A program made the translations under genes and the position numbers. Shown piece after piece: positions 23,053 to 35,183 of a stretch of DNA of 64,000 nucleotides; positions within the stretch are counted from its first letter, which is position 1; each line of letters begins with the position of its first letter. Under the pieces are notes generated by a model. It did not search any database. It saw only the letters and a program-made list of their open reading frames with translations, and was not told the origin of the DNA. This DNA comes from Burkholderiales bacterium. GTDB taxonomy: Bacteria > Pseudomonadota > Gammaproteobacteria > Burkholderiales > Ga0077523. The stretch lies in NCBI GenBank assembly GCA_022843925.1, contig JALHMS010000019.1, positions 1 to 64,000 on the forward strand. The letters are read 5' to 3'.

Positions 23053-24258
23053 GTGAGCCAGTACCTGATGCCGCTGTTCAAGCTGATGGCCGAGAAGGAC
23101 GCCTCGGACATGTTCGTGTCCGTCGGCTCGCCGATCCAGGTCAAGATCCTCGGGACCATCATGCCGGTCAACCAGCAGGTCATGGACGGCGAGACGGTCC
23201 GCAAGATCGCGTACGACCTCATGACCGAGAAGGAGGGGCGCATCTTCGACGAGACGTACGAGATGAACTTCTCGTACCCGGTCAGCGGGGTCGGGCGCTT
23301 CCGGGTCAACGTCTTCCGGCAGCGGGGCAACATCGCGATGGTGTTCCGCTACCTGAAGAACCGCACCGCCGGCTTCGAGAAGCTTCGCCTGCCGCCCATC
23401 CTGAAGGATCTCGTGATGGAGAAGCGCGGCCTGGTGCTGGTGGTGGGCTCCACGGGTTCCGGCAAGTCCACGACGCTCGCCGCGATGATCGAGCATCGCA
23501 ACCACACGAAACCCAGCCACGTCCTCACGATCGAGGACCCCATAGAGTTCGTCTACACGAACATCAAGTGCATCATCAACCAGCGCGAGGTCGGGCAGGA
23601 CACCCACTCGTACGAGAACGCGCTGGTGAACGCGATGCGGGAGGCGCCGGACGTCCTGATGATCGGCGAGATCCGCGACAAGCAGACGCTGCAGCATGCG
23701 CTGCTCTACGCGCAGACCGGCCACCTGTGCCTCTCGACGCTGCACGCGAACAACAGCTATCACGCGCTCGGCCGCATCATCAATTTCTTCCCGCACGATG
23801 CGCGCGAGGGGCTGCTGGCCGACCTGGCGACGACGCTCCGATGCATCATCTCGCAGCGCCTGGTGAAGGGCATCGACGGCAGCATGGTGGCCGCGGTCGA
23901 AGTGATGCTGAACACGAAACACATCGCCGAACTCATCAAGAAGGGCGACATCGACCAGATCAAGGAGGCCATGGAGCAGAGCCTGTCGCCCGGCTCCGAG
24001 ACGTTCGAGCAGGCGCTGTTCAAGCACTACGCCGCAGGCCTCATCTCGAAGGAGGAGGCGCTGCGCAACTCCGACTCGGCCTCCAACCTCGCGTGGCTGC
24101 TCGACAACGCCGGGGTCGGCTCGGCGAAGCCCGCCTCCGGCACGAGCGTCTTCGGGATGCCGTCGCAGGCGCCGTCCGTCTTCCCCAATCGCCAGTCGCC
24201 GCCCATCGACGGTGGCATCGACGCCACCATCGATCTGGACCGACTCCACAGGAGCTGA
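23053..24258 (+). CDS. pilU: PilT/PilU-type twitching motility ATPase
   Basis: This hexameric type IV pilus retraction ATPase has 401 residues. It has an N-terminal PAS-like domain (LMAEKDASDMFVSVGSPIQVKILG), Walker A GSTGSGKST at about 132-140, the Asp box IEDPIEFV, Walker B region VLMIGEIRD and the His box TGHLCLSTLHANNS. FPHDAREGLLADLATTLRCIISQRLV and the long C-terminal extension fit PilU better than PilT, which usually has about 345 residues and an AIRNLI motif. The start is GTG at 23053 after AGGAGA. It lies between dapD and dapE, although pili have no known role in lysine synthesis. No other pilus gene is in the window. Confidence 0.88.
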   Translation: MSQYLMPLFKLMAEKDASDMFVSVGSPIQVKILGTIMPVNQQVMDGETVRKIAYDLMTEKEGRIFDETYEMNFSYPVSGVGRFRVNVFRQRGNIAMVFRYLKNRTAGFEKLRLPPILKDLVMEKRGLVLVVGSTGSGKSTTLAAMIEHRNHTKPSHVLTIEDPIEFVYTNIKCIINQREVGQDTHSYENALVNAMREAPDVLMIGEIRDKQTLQHALLYAQTGHLCLSTLHANNSYHALGRIINFFPHDAREGLLADLATTLRCIISQRLVKGIDGSMVAAVEVMLNTKHIAELIKKGDIDQIKEAMEQSLSPGSETFEQALFKHYAAGLISKEEALRNSDSASNLAWLLDNAGVGSAKPASGTSVFGMPSQAPSVFPNRQSPPIDGGIDATIDLDRLHRS

Positions 24259-26321
<2,063 letters not shown>

Positions 26322-26367
26322 TCCGCAGCGCGGCCGGGAAAGCGATCCGCAGAGGATCGGACGCGCT

Positions 26368-27552
26368 TCAGCGCTTGTTGCCCGGCGGTTTCCGCGGAGC
26401 CGCCCGTTGCGCCGTCGCGGCGCCGCGAGACGGACGGCCGCCGCCCCCGGGTCGCGCCGGCGTCCGGGCACCCGGCGATGACGGACGCGCCGTCGACTTC
26501 CTTGCGGGCGACGGCGCCGGGGCGACGGGTTCGTCGTCCGCCACCTTCCCACCCGCCAGCCAGTCGAGCACGCTGCGCGTCTGGGCATCGGTGAGTTCCA
26601 GGTGTTGCCCGCGCTTCAGCCGGGGTGGCATGTTGACGATGCCGAATCGCACCCGCATCAGCCGGCTCACCTGCAGCCCCAGATGCTCGAACATGCGGCG
26701 CACGAGACGATTCCGCCCCTCGCGCACGACCACGCGGTACCAGTGATTCCTGCCCTCGCCTCCCTGTGCGACCAGCTGGTCGAAGCGCGCCGGGCCGTCG
26801 TCGAGCTCGAGACCGTTCACGAGCTGCCGCGCCTGGGCGTCGTCCAGTTCGCCCATGATCCGCACGGCGTACTCGCGTTCGACCTCGAAGCGCGGATGCG
26901 TGAGCCGGTTGGCCAGCTCCCCCGACGTCGTGAAGATGAGCAACCCGCAGGTGTTGAAGTCCAGCCGGCCGATCGCCAGCCACTTCCCGGCGCGGATGAC
27001 AGGCAGCTTGTCGAACACGCTCGGCCTGCCGTCGGGATCATCGCGCGACACGATCTCGCCCTCGGGCTTGTGGTACAGGATCACGCGGGGCAGCTTCGCC
27101 GACAGCTTGAACCGGATCTGACGACGCCCGATCTTCACGAGATCCTCGGGACTCACGCGCGTGCCGAGCGTCGCGACCTCGCCGTTCACCAGCACCTTGC
27201 CGGCGGCGATGAACTCTTCCATCTCGCGACGGGAACCGAGACCCGATTGCGCCAGCACCTTCTGCAGCTTCTGCGATGGCCCGACCGTCGACGCGGCGCC
27301 TGCGGAGACAGGCGGTGCGGCGGCGGGCGCACGGGGCGTGGTCGGGCGACGGGTGACCGGGACGACCGGCGGCTCCTTCACGGACTCGCGCCGGCCGCGC
27401 GTGGGCGGCTCCGGCAACACCTCGCGGAGCGATCGCGCCGAGTTCGGGGAGCGCCGCAGGCCGTTCGACGGACGTGCGGGGCGCTGACCCGGCGGGCGGG
27501 CGTTGTCGGAGGCGGCGCGCCCCCGGGCGGGTTTGCGCGGGCGTTCGCTCAT
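26368..27552 (-). CDS. rluB: 23S rRNA pseudouridine synthase RluB
   Basis: RluB isomerises a single uridine (2605 in E. coli numbering) in the 23S rRNA peptidyl-transferase region. The 394-residue protein has a basic Arg/Pro/Ala-rich N-terminal extension (about 1-85), an S4 RNA-binding domain (KLQKVLAQSGLGSRREMEEFIAAGKVLVNGEVA) and the RsuA-type catalytic domain with the active-site Asp near 195 in AIGRLDFNTCGLLIFTTSGEL. A low-complexity basic C-terminal tail of about 60 residues follows. Both tails are common in betaproteobacterial homologues. The ATG at 27552 lies 1 base after the recR stop. Confidence 0.93.
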   Translation of the reverse strand: MSERPRKPARGRAASDNARPPGQRPARPSNGLRRSPNSARSLREVLPEPPTRGRRESVKEPPVVPVTRRPTTPRAPAAAPPVSAGAASTVGPSQKLQKVLAQSGLGSRREMEEFIAAGKVLVNGEVATLGTRVSPEDLVKIGRRQIRFKLSAKLPRVILYHKPEGEIVSRDDPDGRPSVFDKLPVIRAGKWLAIGRLDFNTCGLLIFTTSGELANRLTHPRFEVEREYAVRIMGELDDAQARQLVNGLELDDGPARFDQLVAQGGEGRNHWYRVVVREGRNRLVRRMFEHLGLQVSRLMRVRFGIVNMPPRLKRGQHLELTDAQTRSVLDWLAGGKVADDEPVAPAPSPARKSTARPSSPGARTPARPGGGGRPSRGAATAQRAAPRKPPGNKR

Positions 27553-27553
27553 G

Positions 27554-28153
27554 TCAGGTTACCGGTCTGCGTTCGATGAAGGCCTGGGCCAGGGTGCCGC
27601 TGTCGACATACTCGAGCTCACCGCCGACGGGAAGTCCCCGGGCGATGCGGCTCACCCGCAGGCCACGGGCCCGCAGGGACTCGCCCAGGTAGTGCGCGGT
27701 GGCTTCGCCTTCCGCCGTGAAATTGGTCGCGAGGATGACTTCCGCCACGACACCGTCCGTCGCACGCCGCAGGAGACGGTCGAGATGCAGCTCGCGCGGT
27801 CCGATGCCGTCCAGCGGCGATAGTCGACCGAGCAGCACGTAGTACAGGCCCGCGTACGTCTGCGTCTGCTCCATGCGCATCTGGTCGGCCGGGGTCTCGA
27901 CGACGCACAGCAACGAAGTATCGCGCCGCGCGGATGCGCAGAGATCGCACAGGACGTCCTCGGTGAACGTGTTGCACCGCTCGCAGTGCCGCACGTGCGC
28001 GATCGCGGCCTCCATCGCCCGGGCGAGCTCGAGCGCACCGTCGCGATCGCGTTCGAGCAGGTGGTAGGCCATCCGCTGCGCGGACTTCGGCCCGACGCCC
28101 GGCAACACGCGCAGGGCATCGAAGAGGGACTGGAGGCGGCCTGGGGTGGACAA
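27554..28153 (-). CDS. recR: Recombination mediator RecR
   Basis: RecR works with RecO and RecF to load RecA on SSB-coated gaps. The 199-residue protein has an N-terminal HhH region ([27 protein letters not shown]), a four-Cys zinc finger ([16 protein letters not shown]), a Toprim domain ([38 protein letters not shown]) and a C-terminal Walker B-like [24 protein letters not shown]. It lies in the recurrent dnaX-ybaB-recR gene string and starts 34 bases after the ybaB stop. Confidence 0.96.
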   Translation of the reverse strand: MSTPGRLQSLFDALRVLPGVGPKSAQRMAYHLLERDRDGALELARAMEAAIAHVRHCERCNTFTEDVLCDLCASARRDTSLLCVVETPADQMRMEQTQTYAGLYYVLLGRLSPLDGIGPRELHLDRLLRRATDGVVAEVILATNFTAEGEATAHYLGESLRARGLRVSRIARGLPVGGELEYVDSGTLAQAFIERRPVT

Positions 28154-28187
28154 GGAGATCGTGCCGGGAGACGCGTCGCGGGGCGCG

Positions 28188-28517
28188 TCAGAACGGCAGC
28201 TTGAAGCCGGGCGGCAGACCCATGCCGCCGGTCAGCGAACCCATGCGTTCCTGCTTCGTGGCCTCGGCACGGCGCACGGCGTCGTTCACGGCGGCAGCCA
28301 CGAGATCCTCGAGCATGTCCTTGTCGTCCGCCAGCAGCGACGGGTCGATCGTGACCCGCTTCACATCGTTGCTGCAGGTCATCACGACCTTGACCATGCC
28401 GGCGCCGGCCTGCCCTTCCACTTCCACCGTGGCGAGCTGCTCCTGCATGCGCTTCATGTTGTCCTGCATCTGCTGGGCCTGTTTCATCAGGCCGGCCAGT
28501 TGTCCCTTGTTGATCAT
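28188..28517 (-). CDS. YbaB/EbfC family nucleoid-associated protein
   Basis: This small DNA-binding protein of 109 residues starts [48 protein letters not shown], the diagnostic YbaB pattern of a helical hairpin followed by a beta segment. It ends with a Gly/Met-rich [13 protein letters not shown] tail. YbaB dimers bind DNA as tweezers. The gene is almost always found between dnaX and recR, as here. Confidence 0.95.
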   Translation of the reverse strand: MINKGQLAGLMKQAQQMQDNMKRMQEQLATVEVEGQAGAGMVKVVMTCSNDVKRVTIDPSLLADDKDMLEDLVAAAVNDAVRRAEATKQERMGSLTGGMGLPPGFKLPF

Positions 28518-28546
28518 CGAATCTCTCCAGGCATGGGGATGAGCTG

Positions 28547-30238
28547 CTACTGCAACGGACGCACGGAGCCTTCGATCAGCCGCGCATCGAAACTTTCCTT
28601 CAGTTCACGCACGAACGGGTCGGCGTCGATCGCCTCCGCCGCGCCGCGCTCGCGCGCTTCACGCTCGCGGTTCTCGTGGGCCGCGGGCGTTGCATCGCCT
28701 GCCGCCCCCAGCGCGAACTCGACGCGGACCTTGCCGAAACGCGTGGTCAGCGCCGCGACGAGTTTCTCGCGATAGGCCTGCTCCAGCAGATGCTTGTGCT
28801 CCGGCGGGACGGCCAGGTGCAGATGCCCCGGACCCACCGAAACGAACTCGCAGTGCTGCGCCAGCATGCGCGCCATCCCACCCAGCCCCAGTTGACTGAC
28901 GGTCGGCGGCCAGCTCGTCCTGTCGAGTGCCAGAAGCAGCTCGGGGTTCCCCGCGGGAGTCACATCCGCGGGGACCGCGCCAGGCATCGGCGACGACGGC
29001 TCCACCGAAGCGGTGGGGGATGCTGCGCCAGTCATGCGGGCGGCGGGCTTCGGTTCGGGCGCACGGGCCGTTCGCGAAGGTGCCGCCACCGTGCGCGACG
29101 CGCCACCGGTGGCTGCCGTCGCAGGCATGGTGCGCACAGGCCCGGCATCGCCTCCGGCATCCGGCACGAAGGCGAGCATGCGGACGAGCGTCATCGTGAA
29201 GCCGGCGTACTCGTCCGGCGCCAGGCCGAGATCGGCGCGACCGCGCAGGGCGATCTGATAGTGGATCTGCACATCCTCCGGCGTGAAGGCCGAGGCAAGC
29301 GCCATGAGGCGGACCCGCTCGGGTTCGTCGTCCTCGACTGCTTCCGGCAGCACCTGGGCCAGCGCCACACGGTGGAGAAGGCTCGCGAGGTCCTGCAGGA
29401 CGGTATCGAACGAAAGCCCCCGGGCATCGATGGCATCGGCCTGCGCCATCAGCCCTGCACCGTCCCGCTTCGCCACCAGTTCCAGCAGGGTGAACAGATA
29501 GCTGGCATCGATCACGCCCAGCATCTCGCGCACCGAGGCTTCGCTCACCGCGCCGCCACCGTGCGCGATGGCCTGGTCGAGGAGGCTGAGACTGTCGCGC
29601 ATGCTTCCTCGGGCGGCACGGGCCAGGAGCGCGAGCGCCGGAGCCTCGTACGTGACACCTTCGAGACCCAGCACCTTTTCGAGTTGCCCGCGGATGAGTG
29701 CGGGGGTCATCGACTTCAGGGAGAACTGGAGACAGCGCGAGAGGACCGTGACGGGGATCTTCTGCGGGTCGGTCGTGGCGAGGATGAACTTGACGTGCGC
29801 CGGCGGCTCCTCGAGCGTCTTCAACATGGCGTTGAAGGCATTGCGCGAGAGCATATGCACTTCGTCGATGATGTAGACCTTGAACCGGCCGGCCGTCGGC
29901 GCGTAGAGCGCGTTGTCCAGCAGCTCCCGCATGTTGTCGACCTGGGTGTTGGAGGCGGCGTCCAGCTCGATGAGATCGATGAAGCGGCCGCGGTCGATCT
30001 CCGTGCACGGCCCGCACACACCGCAGGGCGTGGCGGTGACGCCCGTCTCGCAGTTGAGCGCCTTCGCGATGATGCGCGCCAGGGTGGTCTTCCCGACACC
30101 GCGGGTGCCGGTGAGCAGATACGCGTGGTGCAGGCGGTTCTGGTCGAGGGCGTGCGAGAGCGCGCGCACCACGTGCTCCTGGCCCACCACATCGGGGAAG
30201 GTCTTGGGGCGGTACTTCCGGGCGAGCGCGAGGGTCAT
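28547..30238 (-). CDS. dnaX: DNA polymerase III subunit tau/gamma
   Basis: DnaX is the ATPase core of the clamp loader and tau tethers the polymerase cores. The 563-residue product starts [27 protein letters not shown]. It has Walker [10 protein letters not shown] near 47, the zinc module [16 protein letters not shown], Walker B IIDEVHML and the SRC motif region LSRCLQF. A Pro/Ala/Thr-rich linker and a C-terminal tau domain near 440-560 follow. The Met at 30238 is preferred over in-frame codons upstream, which lie in the leader. I saw no slippery A-rich site for a programmed gamma frameshift. Confidence 0.95.
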   Translation of the reverse strand: MTLALARKYRPKTFPDVVGQEHVVRALSHALDQNRLHHAYLLTGTRGVGKTTLARIIAKALNCETGVTATPCGVCGPCTEIDRGRFIDLIELDAASNTQVDNMRELLDNALYAPTAGRFKVYIIDEVHMLSRNAFNAMLKTLEEPPAHVKFILATTDPQKIPVTVLSRCLQFSLKSMTPALIRGQLEKVLGLEGVTYEAPALALLARAARGSMRDSLSLLDQAIAHGGGAVSEASVREMLGVIDASYLFTLLELVAKRDGAGLMAQADAIDARGLSFDTVLQDLASLLHRVALAQVLPEAVEDDEPERVRLMALASAFTPEDVQIHYQIALRGRADLGLAPDEYAGFTMTLVRMLAFVPDAGGDAGPVRTMPATAATGGASRTVAAPSRTARAPEPKPAARMTGAASPTASVEPSSPMPGAVPADVTPAGNPELLLALDRTSWPPTVSQLGLGGMARMLAQHCEFVSVGPGHLHLAVPPEHKHLLEQAYREKLVAALTTRFGKVRVEFALGAAGDATPAAHENREREARERGAAEAIDADPFVRELKESFDARLIEGSVRPLQ

Positions 30239-30337
30239 GCGACTGGATGATGCGACGAGAGCGATACGGCCTGGGGATCGAGGATCCGCATCTCCGCCGG
30301 AACCCATCCTCGGGATTCCGGCGGTACTGCATGGGGT

Positions 30338-30433
30338 GGCGAGCCTAACCCCCGGCACTTGCAGAGAATAGCTTTGGCTGCTTCCTTCCGGACCTGACCA
30401 GGTTCACTACCATGCAATGCGGGGAGGCCCGCC
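30338..30433 (-). ncRNA. ffs: Signal recognition particle 4.5S RNA
   Basis: The minus strand holds the universally conserved SRP domain IV: ACCTGGTCAGGTC followed by CGGAAGGAAGCAGCC, with the GGAA tetraloop and the asymmetric A-rich internal loop bound by Ffh. The ends pair (GGCGGGCCT at 30433-30425 with AGGCTCGCC near 30346-30338), giving a hairpin RNA of about 96 bases. It lies between the fumarase and dnaX genes on the same strand, a common place in betaproteobacteria. End positions are estimated from the terminal stem. Confidence 0.93.
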
Positions 30434-30493
30434 ATTGAAGCTCGTTGCGCCGGCTGCCCGGCGACTTTGCGACGCCGCCGTGAAGGCGGTGTA

Positions 30494-32008
30494 CTAACCC
30501 GCGACAACGGGGATCTTGCCGATCTTTGCCTGCCACTCTTTCGGCCCGGTGATGTGGACCGACGTACCACCCGCATCGACCGCCACCGTCACCGGCATGT
30601 CGACCACGTCGAATTCGTAGATGGCTTCCATCCCGAGATCCGCGAAGGCCAGCGTGCGTGAGGCCTTGATCGCCTTCGACACCAGATACGCTGCACCGCC
30701 GACGCCCATCAGGTACACGGCGCGGTTGTCGCGGATCGCATCGATCGCGACCGGTCCACGCTCGCCCTTGCCGACCATCCCGAGCAGGCCCGTCTTTTCC
30801 AGCATGGTACGCGTGAACTTGTCCATGCGGGTAGCCGTCGTGGGCCCTGCGGGGCCGACGACCTCGTCGCGGACCGGATCCACCGGGCCGACGTAGTAGA
30901 TGAACCGGTTCGTGAAGTCCACCGGAAGCGTCTCGCCCTTCGCCAGCATGTCGACCATGCGCTTGTGCGCGGCGTCGCGCCCCGTGAGGAGCTTGCCGTT
31001 CAGCAGCAGGACCTCGCCCGGCTTCCAGGAAGCCACCTCGGCCTTCGTCACGGTGTCCAGGTTCACGCGACGACCCTTCGAAGCGTCGTACGTGATGTCG
31101 GGCCAGTCGCTCAGCGACGGCGGCTCCAACTTCGCGGGGCCGGATCCGTCGAGCACGAAGTGCACGTGGCGGGTCGCAGCACAGTTGGGGATCATCGCGA
31201 GCGGCAGGCTCGCCGCGTGGGTCGGGTAGTCCTTGATCTTCACGTCGAGCACGGTGGTGAGACCGCCGAGCCCCTGCGCACCGATGCCGAGCGCGTTGAC
31301 CTTCTCGTACAGCTCCAGGCGCAGTTCCTCGAGCCGGCTCGACGGCCCGCGGAGGATGAGGTCCTGCATGTCGATGGGCTCCATGAGGCTTTCCTTCGCC
31401 AGGAGCATCGCCTTCTCCGCCGTGCCCCCGATGCCGATACCGAGGATCCCGGGCGGGCACCAACCGGCCCCCATGGTCGGCACCGTCTTCAGGACCCAAT
31501 CGACGATGGAGTCCGACGGATTCAGCATCACGAACTTCGACTTGTTCTCGGAACCGCCACCCTTCGCAGCCACCTCGATATCGAGGGTGTCGCCGGGAAC
31601 CAGAGACACCTGGATGACGGCCGGGGTGTTGTCCTTCGTGTTCTTGCGCGCACCCGCAGGGTCCGCGAGCACCGAGGCGCGCAGCTTGTTCTCGGGGTTC
31701 AGGTAGGCACGGCGGACGCCCTCGTTGACCATGTCCTCGACGCTCATCGTGGCGTCCCAGCGGACATTCATCCCCACCTTCAGGAAGACGTTGACGATTC
31801 CGGTGTCCTGGCAGATGGGTCGATGCCCTTCGGCGCACATGCGCGAATTCACGAGGATCTGCGCCATCGCGTCGCGCGCGGCGGGAGACTGCTCCAGCTC
31901 GTAGGCCCGGGCCAGATTGCGGATGTAGTCCGCCGGGTGGTAGTACGAGATGAACTGCAGCGCGTCCGCGATGCTGTCGATGAGGTCGTTCTGCCGGATG
32001 GTCGCCAT
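30494..32008 (-). CDS. fumA: Class I (iron-sulfur) fumarate hydratase
   Basis: This oxygen-sensitive [4Fe-4S] fumarase of the TCA cycle interconverts fumarate and malate. The 504-residue product fuses the alpha part (about 1-285) with the beta part (about 290-504). Cluster Cys candidates are in RPICQDTGIVNVF, GAGWCPPGILGIGIGG and MIPNCAATRHVHF. Substrate-site segments are GPAGPTTATRMDKFTRTMLEKTGLLGMVGKG and MGVGGAAYLVSKAIKASRTLAFADLGMEAIYEF. The ATG at 32008 gives the conserved MATIRQNDLIDSIADALQFISYYHP start. It is divergent from acs, and the shared region holds an FNR-like box. Confidence 0.95.
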   Translation of the reverse strand: MATIRQNDLIDSIADALQFISYYHPADYIRNLARAYELEQSPAARDAMAQILVNSRMCAEGHRPICQDTGIVNVFLKVGMNVRWDATMSVEDMVNEGVRRAYLNPENKLRASVLADPAGARKNTKDNTPAVIQVSLVPGDTLDIEVAAKGGGSENKSKFVMLNPSDSIVDWVLKTVPTMGAGWCPPGILGIGIGGTAEKAMLLAKESLMEPIDMQDLILRGPSSRLEELRLELYEKVNALGIGAQGLGGLTTVLDVKIKDYPTHAASLPLAMIPNCAATRHVHFVLDGSGPAKLEPPSLSDWPDITYDASKGRRVNLDTVTKAEVASWKPGEVLLLNGKLLTGRDAAHKRMVDMLAKGETLPVDFTNRFIYYVGPVDPVRDEVVGPAGPTTATRMDKFTRTMLEKTGLLGMVGKGERGPVAIDAIRDNRAVYLMGVGGAAYLVSKAIKASRTLAFADLGMEAIYEFDVVDMPVTVAVDAGGTSVHITGPKEWQAKIGKIPVVAG

Positions 32009-32090
32009 GGGTGCTTGCGTTCGCTGGGCTTGCCTGTGTGGAGCGGGGATCGATGCCGAGCCCCCGCAAGGGGCTCTCGACAGAGGCCGG

Positions 32091-32192
32091 AGTATAACCA
32101 AGCCCCCCTCCCCCCGCCACGCGGCGGTGGGTTTGATGCAGGTCAATCACGAGCGCCGGGAACAGGCTCCGCGCCGCCTCGCCGCCTATAAT
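32091..32192. promoter_or_regulatory. Divergent fumA/acs promoter region with FNR/ANR-like box
   Basis: TTGAT-GCAG-GTCAA at 32133-32146 differs by one base from the TTGAT-N4-ATCAA box of FNR/ANR regulators. On the plus strand a TATAAT at 32187-32192 would place the box centre about 60 bases before the acs start, a class I activator position. On the minus strand TATACT (32096-32091) is a candidate -10 for fumA, with the box about 55 bases upstream. -35 elements are poor in both directions, which fits activator dependence. Confidence 0.45.
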
Positions 32193-32269
32193 CGCCACGG
32201 ACCACGACGGCACCCAGGGAGCCTGCGCACAGGCCACCGTCCACACAGTCACCACGGGAGATTAGAGCG

Positions 32270-34249
<1,980 letters not shown>

Positions 34250-34360
34250 CCGTCGTCGGCGTCATCGGGGCCACTCGGCAGGGCGTCACCCTTCCCTTTT
34301 CGGCCCCGGTTGGCTATCCTCCGCCCCCTTCGGCGGGGGGAGCTCTGTCCCGCGCCGGGC
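34250..34360. other. acs downstream region
   Basis: A GC-rich hairpin (CCCCC-TTCGGCG-GGGGG type, about 34325-34340) follows acs but lacks a T-run. No gene is visible before the repeat island begins at 34361. Confidence 0.3.
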
Positions 34361-34408
34361 CAGCACAGCGGAGAGGTTGATGAGCGGTTTAAGTCGCACG
34401 CCTGGAAA
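34361..34408 (+). pseudogene. Truncated tRNA-Ser 5' half with upstream flank
   Basis: These 48 bases match 34736-34783 with a single T/G difference. They contain the nine flanking bases before tRNA-Ser plus its acceptor 5' strand, D arm, anticodon 5' strand and the anticodon loop through GGAAA. The match then stops inside the anticodon arm and passes into the 74-bp palindromic array. It cannot form a tRNA. It could be an integration or recombination scar, or a remnant of a duplicated tRNA gene. Confidence 0.85.
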
Positions 34409-34702
34409 ACAACCGCGAGGTTGTTTCGGCGAAGGCTAACCTGACCGTCTCGGGCAGGTTAAGCGAAGCGGCCGAAGCCACAACAACCTACCGGTTGTTT
34501 CGGCGAAGGCTAACCTGACCGTCTCGGGCAGGTTAAGCGAAGCGGCCGAAGCCACAACAACCTACCGGTTGTTTCGGCGAAGGCTAACCTGACCGTCTCG
34601 GGCAGGTTAAGCGAAGCGGCCGAAGCCACAACAACCTACCGGTTGTTTCGGCGAAGGCTAACCTGACCGTCTCGGGCAGGTTAAGCGAAGCGGCCGAAGC
34701 CA
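34409..34702. repeat. 74-bp palindromic tandem repeat array, four copies
   Basis: Units begin at 34421, 34495, 34569 and 34643. The first three are identical and the fourth diverges only in its last bases. A partial unit tail (ACAACC) joins the truncated tRNA at 34409. Each unit is itself a long imperfect hairpin: outer GGTTGTT/AACAACC (7 bp), then TCGGC/GCCGA, then an inner perfect stem AACCTG-a-CCG-tct-CGG-g-CAGGTT. Neighbouring units can also pair through AACAACC-tacc-GGTTGTT. No coding potential is evident. Confidence 0.9.
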
Positions 34703-34744
34703 CAGCGTAGCGCTGGCAAAGCAAGACGATGGTCGCAGCACAGC

Positions 34745-34835
34745 GGAGAGGTGGATGAGCGGTTTAAGTCGCACGCCTGGAAAGCGTGTTTAGGTGAATA
34801 ACCTAACGAGGGTTCGAATCCCTCCCTCTCCGCCA
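34745..34835 (+). tRNA. tRNA-Ser (anticodon GGA)
   Basis: The complete 91-base type II tRNA includes an encoded CCA (34833-34835). Acceptor GGAGAGG (34745-34751) pairs with CCTCTCC. The anticodon stem CACGC/GCGTG closes the loop CTGGAAA with anticodon GGA, reading UCC and UCU. A long variable arm (TTTAGGTGAATAACCTAA region) identifies it as Ser. The T arm is GAGGG-TTCGAAT-CCCTC. A duplicated 5' half lies 375 bases upstream and a copy of its 3' end lies 169 bases downstream. Confidence 0.95.
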
Positions 34836-35165
34836 CAAACGAAAAGCGCCCCAGCCATGGGGCGTTTGCGTTTGTGGCGATGGGACGGATGAGAACCGGG
34901 GTTCGACCAGAACGCATGCGTTCTGGGACGCCGCTCGCGGCGATCCCGCAGGGACGGACGGATCGCCCTACGGCGAGACGGCCGCAATCCCTCCCTCTCC
35001 GCCACAAACGAAAAGCGCCCCAGCCGTGGGGCGTTTGCGTTTGTGGCGAAGGGCGGGATGTAGAACCCGGGTTCGACCAGAACGCATGCGTTCTGGGACG
35101 CCGCTCGCGGCGGTCCCGAGACAGCGTCTCGGGATGACGGTATCGCCATAGGGCGATACCCACAC
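34817..35165. repeat. 169-180-bp tandem duplication carrying the tRNA-Ser 3' tail
   Basis: The stretch from the T arm of tRNA-Ser onward (34817-34985) is repeated at 34986-35165. The copy includes the last 19 bases of the tRNA (AATCCCTCCCTCTCCGCCA), the large hairpin, a 20-bp perfect palindrome (34907-34926 and 35077-35096, half-site CCAGAACGCA) and a CGCCGC-tc-GCGGCG hairpin. A decayed third unit begins at 35166 (AATCC). The copies differ at scattered bases, so this duplication is older than the 74-bp array. Confidence 0.8.
34833..34877 (+). terminator. Large hairpin after tRNA-Ser, probable terminator
   Basis: Immediately after the tRNA, CCACAAACG (34833-34841) pairs with CGTTTGTGG (34869-34877), and inside it CGCCCC pairs with GGGGCG, giving one long stem with A/T-rich flanks. 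If the outer stem is left out, the inner stem followed by TTTGCGTTTG resembles an intrinsic terminator. The structure is copied within the downstream repeat at about 35002-35046. Confidence 0.55.
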
Positions 35166-35183
35166 AATCCTTCCCGCCTCATC

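Noticed and set aside
28547-30238. Programmed frameshift for a short gamma form of dnaX
   Set aside because: No A-rich slippery run with a following stem was found in the expected mid-gene region.
34421-34702. 74-base units as tRNA-like genes, since the outer stem is 7 bp
   Set aside because: There is no D or T arm consensus, no TTCGA loop and no anticodon arm. The structure is one extended hairpin, so the length match looks coincidental.
34361-34835. A currently functional integrated island with attL/attR at tRNA-Ser
   Set aside because: Only about 330 bases of repeats lie between the tRNA pieces, with no integrase or cargo. At most it is a scar.
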